Source of the DNA: Lathyrus oleraceus
Taxonomy: Eukaryota > Streptophyta > Magnoliopsida > Fabales > Fabaceae
DNA: 64,000 bases
Direction: 5' to 3'
NCBI RefSeq assembly: GCF_024323335.1
Contig: NC_066580.1
Location: 261,127,332-261,191,331, forward strand
Part shown: one piece after another, positions 9,290-20,234 of the stretch
Position numbering within the stretch: the first letter of the stretch is position 1
How the letters are laid out: each line of letters begins with the position of its first letter
The notes under the pieces: generated by a model
What the model saw: the letters and a program-made list of their open reading frames with translations, nothing else
The model's database searches: none
What the model was told of the DNA's origin: nothing
Program-made: the position numbers and the translations under genes

Positions 9290-9410
9290 GAAAAAAAAAA
9301 ACGAAATAAAAAAAGAAAAAAAAAAAAATTTTAATTAAATAATTAATTAATTAATTAATTAATTAATTAATTAAATAATTAAAATAAATAAATAAATAAA
9401 ATATAACAAA
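9250..9410. repeat. Low-complexity A-rich / TTAA-rich tract in U3
   Basis: A run of more than 40 A with few interruptions, then (AATT)n and (AATA)n. It lies inside the LTR U3 upstream of the TATA box, so it is not the tail of a retroposed mRNA. Confidence 0.9.
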
Positions 9411-9474
9411 TTATTTTGGACTTGGGTCTCCCTCATTCCAAGCCCATTACCCACAAAATTAGTCTATAAATACT

Positions 9475-9482
9475 GAAGTTTC
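9475..9482 (+). promoter_or_regulatory. TATA box of element A LTR
   Basis: TATAAATA follows an AGCCCATT-containing stretch and precedes GAAGTTTCAG. The same layout (TATAAATA then GCACTTCAG) is present in the F LTR at 28191, and an equivalent in D. Transcription probably starts 25-35 bases downstream; this marks the U3/R border by inference. Confidence 0.65.
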
Positions 9483-10294
9483 AGTAGAGGAAAAGGACGG
9501 GGAGTTAGACTTGGAGTTTACACTGGGAGATTCACTGGAGAAAGAAGGAAGAGAAGCAAAATACTCTGAGGTTTCCTTGGAACAAAACCTTGAGGAAAAA
9601 GAAAGAGAGAGAACAGAGAAGGACGGATAGAAACTTTGGCATAGGAACCCTGCCAACCCGGAGAATTCAGAATAAAGAAACCCTGAAGGCAGCTCATCCG
9701 CCCCGAAGCCATCGCCGCCCAATTCCCGCCGCCTAACTCATTCCGATACCACAAGTGGTCAATCCCTTCAACCTTGAATTGGCAAACAGGTTTGCGTATC
9801 TCTATTGTTTATACTTTCAATTGGCCATATCTACACATATAATGCATCATGATTAAATGTTGATATATAATTTGCTTTCGTATGTGAATTTAAATATGCC
9901 TGAATACCCTGAATGTTTGACCATGCTGTTCCTGTGATAAAATGCCATAAAGTTCAAGGTTCCTAACATGGGGCTGTTTTTCTCAAAATTCAAAATCCGT
10001 GGCCGTTCGCCTGGCCTTCGCTAGGCGAGGCAGAGGCGAACGAGACAGTACCTGATTTTTCTAGTCTGTTTTTTTTTATGTTTTTATCATAGCCATGCAT
10101 TATTCATCCTATCCTATTTACTGTTGCGATATTTTTCCGGTGTAATCTTCGATTGCACCCTGATTTGGTATTCTGACATGTTTCTTTTTGAGCTTCGAAA
10201 AGGTTCACATATCCCAGGAAAAGGTTATTGGCTAGGTATTCCACTTTATTTGTGGGATACCCTTGTGGAGTTTTCACCCTAAATTACCTAATTA

Positions 10295-10374
10295 ATTTTG
10301 ATGTATTAATTTTAATGTATTAATTTTAATGTATTAATTTTAATGTATTAATTTTAATGTATTAATTTTAATGT
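10295..10374 (+). repeat. 14-bp tandem repeat in LTR (TTAATTTTAATGTA)
   Basis: About five copies of TTAATTTTAATGTA. The F LTRs carry about four copies at the same place (28968-29035 and 37323-37390), so the array changes length between elements. Confidence 0.85.
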
Positions 10375-11267
10375 GGGAGAATTCCTCCTAATCACCTAAT
10401 TAATTGTAAAACTTTGCCTTTGAATAAGTGATCTTGGACCTCTCTTTGTTGCCTTACGATTACGATATTACGGTCATGTCCCGCGAATGTGGGGATACCC
10501 TTAGCAAAGACCCTTCGGTTAAATCATCATAAAATAAATTATAGTCCCTCGGATGTTGCCTTCGAATATACAACTTTGTCCCTCGATGACCCTCCGATGT
10601 TTCCTACGATTAAATGATGATAGTCCCTTCGAATGCTAAGGTATCCTCATAACTGTTGCCTTCAATGACCAATCGATGACCCTACGATGACCCTTTTACA
10701 TCCAAAGGATAAAACTACTTATTTCTCAATAATAAGGACAGTTTTACCCTCATAAGGATAGGAAATACTCATAAAGACCTTGGGTCGGTATAACTCTTAA
10801 TTGCTGGCTCACAACCTAAAACATTTTTTCACACCTCACACCTTTCAAAATACCTTCAGAAAATCACCACTTGGTATACATTCATACTAGAATCATTACC
10901 GAGTTATATTTTTCTAAACAATTTTCAAAACTAAACGAGATAATCACTTTGTATACATTCATACAAGAATCATTACAAAGTTAAATTCTCTTTTCAAAAC
11001 AATTTTTCTAAACAATTCACAAACACTTTTTTTTAGACAAAAATAATATAAGTGATCGAGCAATTAAGAGCCCATGGATAACCATGGATACAAAGGGTGC
11101 TAACACCTTCCCTTTGTATAATGTACCTCCCGAACCCAAAATCTAAATTAAGGTTTTTCCTGTTCTTTTCCACATTTCCTTATTGGATAAAAGAAAAGTC
11201 GGTGGCGACTCTTGCTAACCGCGACATTGCGATTAAAACCACAAAAAGTCCAGTTCACCGTATGACA

Positions 11268-11287
11268 GTAAATTTTGGGGTATTACA
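11268..11287 (-). repeat. Element C: 20-bp visible tip of an LTR interrupted by A
   Basis: Read on the minus strand this is TGTAATACCCCAAAATTTAC, which has the form of an Ogre-type LTR start (compare TGTCATACCCC of A and F). It separates the A LTR from the interrupted ORF1 of B. The simplest reading is that element C inserted into B's ORF1, and A later inserted 20 bases inside the C LTR. The rest of C would lie left of the window. Confidence 0.55.
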
Positions 11288-12090
11288 ACATCCCGCACAT
11301 CCATCCGATATGACTGCCATCTGATATCATATGAAGTAAGAGACATGACCCTCTGAGTCCACCTATGAGTGCTCTGAGCATCCACAAACGGTCCACTGAC
11401 TGGCAGGAGAGATAAGAACCATCTGAGCAAAAGTGGAAGGCAACATCTGATAGCCCCACCCTTACCATGCCTACTGTGGACAACATAGTAAGTGTCAGCT
11501 AACTGAGTAGGAACTGGATTTCCTCCAATGAAGATACAGACTGCAGCGTAGTCAACAAAGTTGGGCATACTTGGAAACAAAACAATCCCATAGATCATAA
11601 CAGCTAACTGAGCATGGAAAGTTTCCCAATTCCCCTTCTCTGCTTCTCCTCTAGCTACCCTCAGCAGAAACTTCAAAGGCATACCCACAACATCCCCACT
11701 GGATCTCCAACCATCACTGACTTCTTTGATACCCAAATGAAGAGCCCTAGCAACAACTCTGAAATCAACTTCCTTCGGTACGTCCAAGAAAGGAACCTGA
11801 TGCTGGATAGGAACATTCAACAGAATGGAGTACTCCTCGAGAGTAGGCGCCAACTGATAATCCTGAAAGGTGAAACAACGAAGCTCTGGGTCGTAAAACT
11901 GAAGAAGAGTCTGCAACGGCACTGGGTCAACTACCATCTTCAACAGTGTCAGAATATCCCCATAATGATCAACAAACCCTCTCAGATGATCACTGGTCAC
12001 AAGGTTGCTCAACTCTATTAGAGACGTCAAAGGCTCACGGTGAAAGCTGTAGGAACAAGTCTTCCGCTTTGGCTCTGGGACTGTTGCCAT
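11288..12090 (-). pseudogene. ORF1 of element B, N-terminal 268 codons, cut by insertion
   Basis: Open on the minus strand from the ATG at 12090 (MATVPEPKRKTCSYSF) to the junction at 11288, where it runs into LTR sequence. DUF7745-type blocks are clear: FYDPELRCFTFQDYQLAPTL near residue 72, LEEYSILLNVPI, MIYGIVLFPSMPNFVDY near 165, GGNPVPTQLADTYY near 190, RCCLPLLLRWFLSLLP near 215. Family members continue for some 150-200 residues more. No frameshift or stop is visible in the remaining part. The start was chosen by similarity to other ORF1 N-termini; an in-frame ATG lies 16 codons upstream. Confidence 0.85.
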
Positions 12091-12875
12091 CTCTATTAGT
12101 GACCAAGCTCTGGAATGTACATGAGAAATGATATGCATGCAGAGATTAGTTTTTTTCTTTTCTTTTTTTTTTCAATTTCTTTTATTGCGTTTCTTTTGAA
12201 AATAAACATGCTATGATGCAGATGATGCAGACAAGACTGGCAGGCTGTGCATCTCAGAACACAGGATCGAAGCTTCGGCTCGAACTCTGAACCACAATTC
12301 ATCTGAAACCCAAAGTCAACTGATACACTGTCATCTGAACCCAATCTGGATAACTGAGTCACCAACAGGACCACAAGTCACCAACAAGTCACCAACTGTA
12401 CCTGTAATAATGATCATTCCCTCCCCACTCACGGGTGTCATCTAGGCCAGGGTAAGGTCGAGAGAAACGCAGCATAAATAACCTTTCACAGAATATTATC
12501 ATATACACACCCGAAGTATGTAACGATAATATCCCACCAGGGTCTGAACTGCTCGTGATATCAATGTTCCGCTAAGTGGCGCATACCACCCGCTTCCCAT
12601 GAATCACTCTATTCCTAGGTTTCCTAGATTTCACTCATAGCCTGGGTATTGGGCCTTTTACCTCGAGTAACTCCCACCCCAAATAGAGAGAACATAGCAC
12701 AGCCAGCACAGATGAATATGAATGAATGCAAACATTATGGCACACATAAATGCAAACAATAAATAATGAATGCAATAAATAAAGCAGCAAACAACAACCA
12801 AAACCCTAACCTAGAGAGCGCTAGGAGAGACTCGCTTAGGGAAGATGGACCAGCAAGAGGTCAACTTCTCAAAAT
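12091..12875 (-). other. Leader of element B
   Basis: Non-coding stretch between PBS and ORF1 on the minus strand. It contains a pyrimidine/purine-rich tract near 12150-12185. I see no convincing ORF. Confidence 0.6.
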
Positions 12876-12892
12876 CCCCAGTGGAGTCGCCA
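12876..12892 (-). other. Primer binding site of element B
   Basis: TGGCGACTCCACTGGGG on the minus strand, two bases after the LTR end. It differs from the A/F site at two positions (CA for TG). Confidence 0.85.
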
Positions 12893-12894
12893 GC

Positions 12895-15800
12895 TGTCGC
12901 ATTACGCGAAAAACCGGCGGGAAAAAAGAACAACAGAGCCGCCACCGTGCGTTATTTATCCTAAAAGAGGGAAAGGAAACGCTCAGAGTAAACCTGGAAA
13001 AAGCATGGTCTCGCGACCAAAGAGAATGGGATCGGGAGTCGGTTATGCGAAGGGAAGGTATTAGCACCCCTACGCATCCGTCGTACTCGACGGGATCCAC
13101 GCACAATAGGAAGGAAAATGGTTGCTAAAACACTGCTCACAAGCAAACACACTGGCTGAAAGAGACACAAGAAAACAAACAAGACTGACTCGGCAGGATA
13201 TCGCACCCTGGGCCTACTTAGTCTATCAAGCATAGACATCAGAGTCGAAGTAGTTCGAACTGGGAAAATCACATGCTCGCTAGGATGTCGCATCCTATGC
13301 ATACGTATCTTCTCGGACTAAGAAGAATCAGAGCATTCGTAGCTCGGCTCACGCACACCAAACACAACAGACACAGGAAATCGACTGCCAATCACTGGGC
13401 TTACGTCAAACTCCACACAAAAATGGGCAAACATGGAACCCGAATGCCAATCGCTGGACTTACATCAGCTTCCGAACCAAACACACCCACACTGGAAACC
13501 AGATGCCACTTGATGGACTTATACCGGACTCCAAGCACACAACAAGAGGATACGGAATGCCAATCGCTGGTCTTACATCCAGCTCCTGACTCACGCAAAG
13601 ACAAAACAAAAAGGGCGTCCGGAGAGATCAGCTCATCTCCTGCCTACGTACCTCATCTGGTATGAGGATCAGGGCGACGTAGTTCCCCTACGAAGGGACA
13701 CAAGACTAGCCTAACCAGATAACAGAGGGAGACACAACTAGGGAGACTAACTCGAGCCTAGATGTTATCATGCATAATCATCCCTAAGTCAAGGTTGCTA
13801 TCTATCTTGCACAGGAAGCAAGCTAAACCTAAAGCGCAGGCAATAGCAAAGCAAACAATTACAGATAGCACACACTATATACACACCAAGTGGGGCTCAA
13901 ACAAAAGGTTAGGCTGCAAGAGCAAGCCAACTGGAAGGGTAATGTTAGCTCTTAACCTTGACATTGAGAGTCAAGGTGAAGCCAGATGAAAGGTGAGTGA
14001 AGATTAGACTTCACAGCTCTTATCCCTGGTCAGGGAGAGCTTTAGACAATGAAGTGTGGGTCCAAAAAGTGGGAACCCTTCTACACTTGTGACACTGACT
14101 CAACTGATCTTGGGTTAATGTCCACGAGGGATCAACATGTGATGTGAGTCAAGGGACGACTCAACAGAATAGCAGGAGGTGGACTACACGCCTCTTGTGT
14201 CTGCCAATTGCCTTAACAAAGGTCTTTTCCTGCTTGTGGACAAAAATAAACAAGCACAAACATTGCCTCTTAAGGAGGACTTCAGACAGGTGCCTGGCCA
14301 AGTAACAGGCCAGGTCTTCCAGACTACATGGAGAAGAGATCATTATACCTCAGTGCTCAAGCTAGCAAGCAAAGCAAACACAAGTTCACAAGGGAACTAT
14401 AGCAACTAAGGTACCTGAAATCAATCCAACATAATCAGTACTCAGCTCAAACAAAAGCAAACAGACAATGGTCAACAGTTAACTATACAGTCAAACAACA
14501 GTCAATGCACAAAGGTGCAAGCCATAAGACACAAGTTTAAGTCTCAATGCCTACAAAATAAACTCAAAGTTAGTCATAAACAAGCTATAAGCCAACTCCA
14601 ATTGAGTGCACATCATCAAGCATAAGCAATTGTGCTCTTAACCTGAAACAAAGCTCAAATGTGAGAGCACAAAACCACTAGTACAAGACTAGGGTCAAAA
14701 TGAGAAAAAAAGTCAAAACAGAACATGAGACTTATCAAAAACCAAGATCAATCAAATAAGAAACAAATCCAAGTGGTTTCATGTTCATATCATCAACCAT
14801 TATCATTTCATAAGAAAAAGAGTACAAAATATGCAATTTAGAACCTCAAAGAACCAAACAGAAAGATTCAACTCAAATCAATTCACAAACATTTCAATAA
14901 ATCCCCAAAAAAAGCATGGTCGAACAGCATTCATAACATGACAATCATACCAAATTTCAAGTTATTTGGACCAAGGGAAGCAAATTAATTAAATTCATAA
15001 AGTTAAGCCAAGTTCAAACAAGCTCATACAAGGCATCAAAACATGCATCCACTTCAAGCAATCATAAAACAGAGACCAAGCATGATAAATGAATGAAATC
15101 AAAGCCATGGCAAACTTCAATATGTCTATAATACACATGCCAAATTTCAAGTTCATCCAATTAACCACAAGGATTTCACAAATCAAATAAAATCATGTCT
15201 CACAAGAAGTCCACATTTGGTCAAACAGGGGAGAAATTCTCAAACAAATAGGAAATGCATTCAAAAATTCCAGGCAAATTTACATACACTCTCAACATTC
15301 ATAAGTATCCTCATGCAAAAATCCAGCTCAAATCATGTTCATATGGCATGGCAACAAAAATGAACAAGTTGGACATGAATGGTGTGACACAAATTGTCAC
15401 ACCTCTATTCAAAAAATCATATCTCACAATCCAAAACCTCAAAAATCACAAACCACATATCAAAATGCTCCTAAAGGTGCCTAGAATAAGCACAAAAAAT
15501 TTCAGCCTCATCCAATTAAGCATCATTATTTCACAAGCAAACTGGCATGGAAGGTACAAATTGGATACACATGAACAAACCCTAGGCAAAACAGAAATCC
15601 ACACGTGCATAAATTATGGAAAAATCACCATAAAAAACTAGAGATCATGAGGAACATTTCACAAAAAATCCCACATTATTTGGACAAATATTGAAGGACT
15701 TATGATTTTTCTAAGATCAGCATACAAAATGAAATAAAAATTGAAAATGAAAATGAAATAAATGATTTAATGACTGAAAATGGCAATTTCGTAATTATGG

Positions 15801-17645
15801 AGCAACAATGGTGAAACGCTGCGTTTCATTTTATGCAGTGGCACGATATGATTGGTCACATGGCTGAAAAACAACGGAACGCATGCAAAAGCCAGGCAAT
15901 ATGGATCAAAGCCAATTCTGGAACGCGTTCTTCATCACATTCATCGTTTTCATCAACAAATTTCCAGCATGAACATTTTTTCACCAAATTTGACAAACGA
16001 TACATCATTCAATTCGTCTCATCATGCACAACAACATTCCTAACATGATTTTTCCTAATTCAAGCTAACAAGTCCAGATCGAGCAAGGAAAGGTTGGAAC
16101 ATCAAACTTCAAATCACGATATCTCATTCAATTCTCAATGGAAATTCATGATTCAAGTTGCAGAATACTCTATGAACTAAGATCTACCAAAGCCATATCG
16201 TAATTATGAGAATTGAAAGCATCGAATTCTTACCTCTTGGAGATGCAGATCCTGATTCTGTTGGTTTCAAGGCTTGAGAGTGCAAAACAGATCTTCAGTA
16301 ATGCTTGGATGAAGGTTTGGAATCAATGCTTCAGCTCAAAACCACTTGAATTAGCATAAATCTCCAACTGCCATTTGAAGGAGCAATGTTCAACAGCCAC
16401 GATCTTCAAGGTTTCTTCCATGTTTTTGCTTCAACAGGTGTTCAATTATACCTACAAATGGTGAATCAAACAAGAACCAGCAAAAAGAACGATGAATTTT
16501 GGTGAACAAAAGTGAAAAAAGTTTTTGGAAGAATTTGAGAGAGTTTGGAGATTTTTATGTTTTGATCTGAAATTGTGAATCTTCTTGATTTTCTGTTAGG
16601 ATTAAGAATATATACTCCTTGCTAATCCAACTTGTTAATCATGCTTAGGCAAAATGAATGAGATTAGTGAAATGCACATGTTAATGGAAATTGGCCAAAG
16701 TACCCTTCATGCAATGCCATGCAATGTAACAGTGTAAATCCATTTGCAGCAAATCACAAATCCTGTTTCAAGGCCATTTGAATTGGTTTGGAATGAAAAT
16801 TGCACATACTTTTCAAATTCACCTTTTTTCCCACCAAAATTTAAATTGATCACTTGAAAAATTCACTTTTTATGTGATGATTTTTGATGAGATGTAATGA
16901 TGGATTATGAAAGAGCATGTCAAATGGAGTTTGCTCAAAAAAGAATCACTCAATTTGGCCAAATGGTTCAAGAGTTATGCCTCCTTGAAGTTCAACCTTT
17001 CTTGAAAATGATTTGATCATAACTTGCCAACCACAAATGAGAAATGAGTGTTCTTGGACGTTTTGGAAAGGTGAGAGAAAGATCTTCAACTTTCATGTTG
17101 GACAAAATTTCATTTGAAGCTTGTATGATGATGTAAATTTGAGGAGAAGACCTTTCCATTTTTGGCAATTTGAAATTACAGGCCACTTACTATTTTTGGA
17201 AACTTTTCCTCTGACCTCAAATTCTTCAATCTTGATCTTTGAAATGTCAAATGAGACATGTATGGACATGAATGAAGCCTTTCAAACCAACTCCCACCTT
17301 CAAATCCATGAATTCTGGCACAATTGACCACAGTTGACTTTCTAGGGTTTCAGATGAAATCCAGCTTGATTGTTGAGCTTTGATCATCCAATCCTTAGTC
17401 AAACCACTCCAAAATGATCCTTGAATCATGTGAACTTGTTGAATCAACCCTAGGGCTTTGTCTCAATAGGATTTGCACATGCTTGCTTGCTTGACTGATT
17501 CTCCTGACCAGTTGACCTAATCTTGTCTAATGGCTTGCACTTGGGCAAAGGACAATGCAATGCTATGCAGTGGACTATGTTATGTTAATGACCTAATCAT
17601 GAAAGTGTATGTACAAAAAGGGAGGTGCAAATTTGAGGTGCTACA
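12895..17645 (-). repeat. 5' LTR of element B (about 4.75 kb)
   Basis: On the minus strand it runs from TGTAGCACCTCAAATTTGC to ...TAATGCGACA and is followed at once by a PBS. The U5 block GGTGCTAATACCTTCCC (near 13050) and the PBS-like word TGGCGGCTCT (12944-12935) are at the positions expected from the other LTR families. The remainder is AT-rich and non-coding; a possible TATA box on the minus strand is near 16606-16614. Such long LTRs are typical of Ogre. Confidence 0.88.
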
Positions 17646-18302
17646 CCAGGGTAATAGGAATAGAATTCCCTTTTGTTTCACTGAAACTCTGAATTTATAA
17701 CCTGATTTTTGTGGACCTGTGGGCTCAAATGAGAGAGACCCAAGTCCAAAAATTTTCTGTTATATTTTATTTATTTATTTAATTTTTTCGTTCTTCATTT
17801 TTTTTTAAACACGTGGGCTTCGCCTAGCAAGCACGACAGTTCAAGAAATTCCTCTGAGCGTAGGTGATTCTGGTGGCTTTTCTTGGGACTCGCTAGGCGA
17901 CCCAATCTGCTCGCCTAGCGAGCATGACAGCTCATGAACAAACTTTTCCTCCTTCAAGATTAATGTTTTGACTGACGAATAGACCCCATTTGAACCTGTT
18001 GGAAGTATCTCAAGCCATTCCCTTGTGTTGACTGATCATCTAAATAGAACCCACAAAGTGTCTTGGATGATACTCAAGCTTCAAACAAAAGATGTTAGTG
18101 ACACATTTTTGTGCTTTTGGTTAGTAAACAAAAGTAAGAGAAACAATTATGTATAATTCAAGCATGCTTGGTGATCTCAAACCAATCACAAGGAGTCCCA
18201 CCCAAAGGCAAAGGGAACCAAGATGTTAAAGATCCTTGAGGCAATGCAAATGCAATGTTATGATGCCATGAGGGATCTTAGGGTCAAAATTGGGGTCTTA
18301 CA
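17646..18302 (-). repeat. Element D: LTR fragment interrupted by B
   Basis: The minus strand begins TGTAAGACCCCAATTTTG, the same tip as the G and H LTRs. After about 270 bases it departs from them and shows CG-rich palindromes (17818-17932) and a TATA box (17699-17691) followed by AGTTTCAGTG, as in the A-type LTR. It stops at 17646 where B starts. No polypurine tract lies before it, and about 960 bases of 3' UTR present in G are missing at this joint. It is therefore probably an insertion into the E 3' UTR; a deleted E 3' LTR is the alternative. Confidence 0.7.
17691..17699 (-). promoter_or_regulatory. TATA box of LTR D
   Basis: TATAAATTC on the minus strand, preceded by GGGTCTCTCTCATT and followed by AGAGTTTCAGTG. 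The surroundings match those of the A TATA box at 9475 although the LTR tips differ. Confidence 0.55.
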
Positions 18303-20234
18303 CATACTCGCATGGAAGATTATCCACAACCAGTTACTGGGTTAATAAAGGATAAATCAACCGCAAAGAAAGGACATCAGGATACCACATACTAGGTATA
18401 AAATGATGACCGATCACAAAGGGGGAAATGATCATTGCCGACAATCGGCGAATGAAAGATGACTCGCTGGGGATACATTGACAAAGGCAATGATCCGGGA
18501 GATATATCACCGGTTACTGGGAGATATACTCAAAAGATGAAGGAATATCAATACCGAATATTGGATAAAGATAACCGTCAAGGAGGGGATTACATCTACC
18601 AGATATTGGGTAGAAAACCACGGGAGAGTAACCGTCATCGGTTAGGATGAACAAAAACAAGGTTACTTCTGCAAGGGGATAAAAATAGGGTTTACAATTA
18701 TCGGTATGAGGGTAGAAAACCACTGACTCCACTAGGGAAAAGATGGACAATTGCTGGTTACTGAGCAATCATTCATCTGAACTAAGGGGAATCGCAGGAA
18801 AAAACACGAGAAGCCAATCTAGGAATAAACTAGAGAGACACAATGAAACAAGACTCATCCCTATGAGGATATAACTCAGGGGAAACTCCATCCCAATATA
18901 TATTCTGGGAGGAAACTAAATTAACAATCATCCACGAGGACATAACTCAGTGGGGAATATGGAAGAAAGGATAAACACTTTCTGCTTATGGGGCTGACTC
19001 TACATGGAGAGATCAAACACAAACATCTGCTTAGGGAGATATATTACCAACTAGCAGGAGACAAGAAATAAAGATATATGGCAAAGAATGCAACATGAAT
19101 ATCTGAATGTTTAAGATCATATGCATATGTGTGTGGTTTATGTATGATGAATGCTGACAAAATAAACATTTCTAACACAAACAGGTCCAACGAATGATGA
19201 ACAAACATATGGTACTACATCTCAAGAGAGAAAGCCAGGCCCAATGGAGAACATCCAATCTGATGGGGATCAGAGATACCAGGAAATAAAGATCTCTGCA
19301 GGGGAATGAACATCAGTCATTCCAGTTGGGGACATGATCATCGCATAGATAAAATCCGCTGTAGAAGCAACTCTTCTAGGGAAATTATTAGAGGGGAGGA
19401 TGGATCTCTGTGGGGAACAACCACCAATCAAAAGCTTCCAAGGTCACCACTAAATACTGCACTACCCAATAGATCACACCTGCTGAGGAGGAAGGATCAC
19501 TACTCTGCTGAAGGAAAGAGGGATGAATACTTTACCAAACACTCTGCTCGGGAGAACAACCGCAAAAGGTTCCAGAGGAAGAGGATACAAGCATGCCAGG
19601 AATATGAACAAATGTCTTACCCTGTTGGGAATCATACCATCTTTGGGAGAGCACTGAAGACATCCCAAGTATCTTTTCATCATTGTGATTGTTCACTTTG
19701 TTTAAAAACAAGTTATATAAAATTCATTTGTTTAAAACAACGATATTTCTCAATTAAAACATGCAAAACATTTGTTGAATAGAAACAAATAAGAGTGCGA
19801 ATGATTGGATAAAGGCTCAAATTTATTTGATGGGATGGTAATCCGCGAATGGCAAGACTCCAAGGATCTTTACAAATTTGAAATTGGTGATATATATTGG
19901 AAAAGGGCTACATTGAACATAATGACCATTTCTCCACCAACTCTGAATCCGATATATTTGAAGCTTCAGTTGATAATGACTGAGCGAGAATCTCTGACAG
20001 ATGATAGCTTGTAGAACAAAGTGTTGTCACGATGCAGTTACTTGCCAAATCCCTAATTTTTGCCTAGATTACCCCAGGGTGAGGTACTCAATCTAGCAGG
20101 ATACATATTCATTTTTTTATGTCTCTAATTTTTGCCTGGATCGCCCTTTCAGGTTTTTGATCCACCGAGACGCTCATTTTTGCCTAAGCCGCCCTTTCGA
20201 GTTTTCAACTTAGCGAGCTATTCTGTTTTTATTT
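18303..20234 (-). other. 3' UTR of element E
   Basis: Non-coding and rich in GGGGA words on the plus strand. It holds inverted repeats with an eight-base loop, for example CTACC/GGTAG (18596-18613) and TTGCT/AGCAA around GGTTACTG (18751-18768). PBS-like words occur, for example GACTCGCTGGGGA (18461-18473, plus strand). Near the pol stop are three hairpin modules (20045-20225). Bases 18303-19790 align with 54496-55900 of G. Confidence 0.75.
20045..20225 (-). other. Three post-pol hairpin modules (element E)
   Basis: On the sense (minus) strand each inverted repeat is followed by GGCAAAA: CTAAG with CTTAG, TGGATC with GATCCA (six perfect pairs, near 20145-20172), and CTAGATT with AATCTAG (seven perfect pairs, near 20065-20105). 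In G the corresponding stems carry G-U pairs at single positions. Confidence 0.7.

Larger units (their letters stand above)
1..11267 (+). mobile_element. Element A: non-autonomous Ogre-like Ty3/gypsy retrotransposon, 5' end cut by window
   Basis: Seen: an LTR end (1-588), a primer binding site, ORF1, a shortened gag, remnants of pol, a long 3' UTR with a 64-bp minisatellite, a polypurine tract and a complete 3' LTR (9217-11267). Position 1 aligns with 10678, so the two LTR copies flank an internal region of about 8.6 kb. Over the 588 bases that can be compared I count three substitutions and two one-base indels, which suggests a recent insertion. Protease, most of reverse transcriptase, the second RNase H and the N-terminal half of integrase are missing, so it cannot move alone. 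The family call (Tat/Ogre) rests on ORF1, PBS and the close relation to E and G. Confidence 0.93.
9217..11267 (+). repeat. 3' LTR of element A
   Basis: A 2051-bp LTR from TGTCATACCCC to ACCGTATGACA. It includes an A-rich and TTAA-rich tract (9250-9410), a TATA box (9475-9482), CG-rich palindromes (10003-10047), a 14-bp tandem array (about 10295-10374), the U5 block near 11094, and a PBS-like word near 11201. It is related to the F LTR over most of its length but differs in U3. The downstream flank is GTAAA; the matching left flank is outside the window. Confidence 0.95.
11288..17645 (-). mobile_element. Element B: Ogre-like element, 5' part only
   Basis: Minus-strand order: a 4.75-kb LTR (17645 to 12895), PBS (12892-12876), leader, then the N-terminal part of ORF1, cut at 11288 by element C. 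No gag or pol of B is visible; they should lie beyond the nested insertions, left of the window. Its ORF1 and LTR are well diverged from those of A, E and G, so it is a separate subfamily. Confidence 0.85.

Noticed and set aside
9250..9410. Long A run as the tail of a retroposed mRNA or SINE
   Set aside because: It is followed by TTAA and AATA repeats and lies inside the LTR before the TATA box. No SINE promoter boxes are seen upstream.
9217..11267. TGTCATAC...GTATGACA ends as terminal inverted repeats of a DNA transposon
   Set aside because: The inverted ends are only about seven bases, the copy is directly repeated at 1-588, and PBS and polypurine tract flank the internal region, which defines an LTR.
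11288..12090. DUF7745-type protein as a host gene
   Set aside because: It lies behind an LTR and PBS on the same strand and is cut by an LTR tip, so it is ORF1 of element B.
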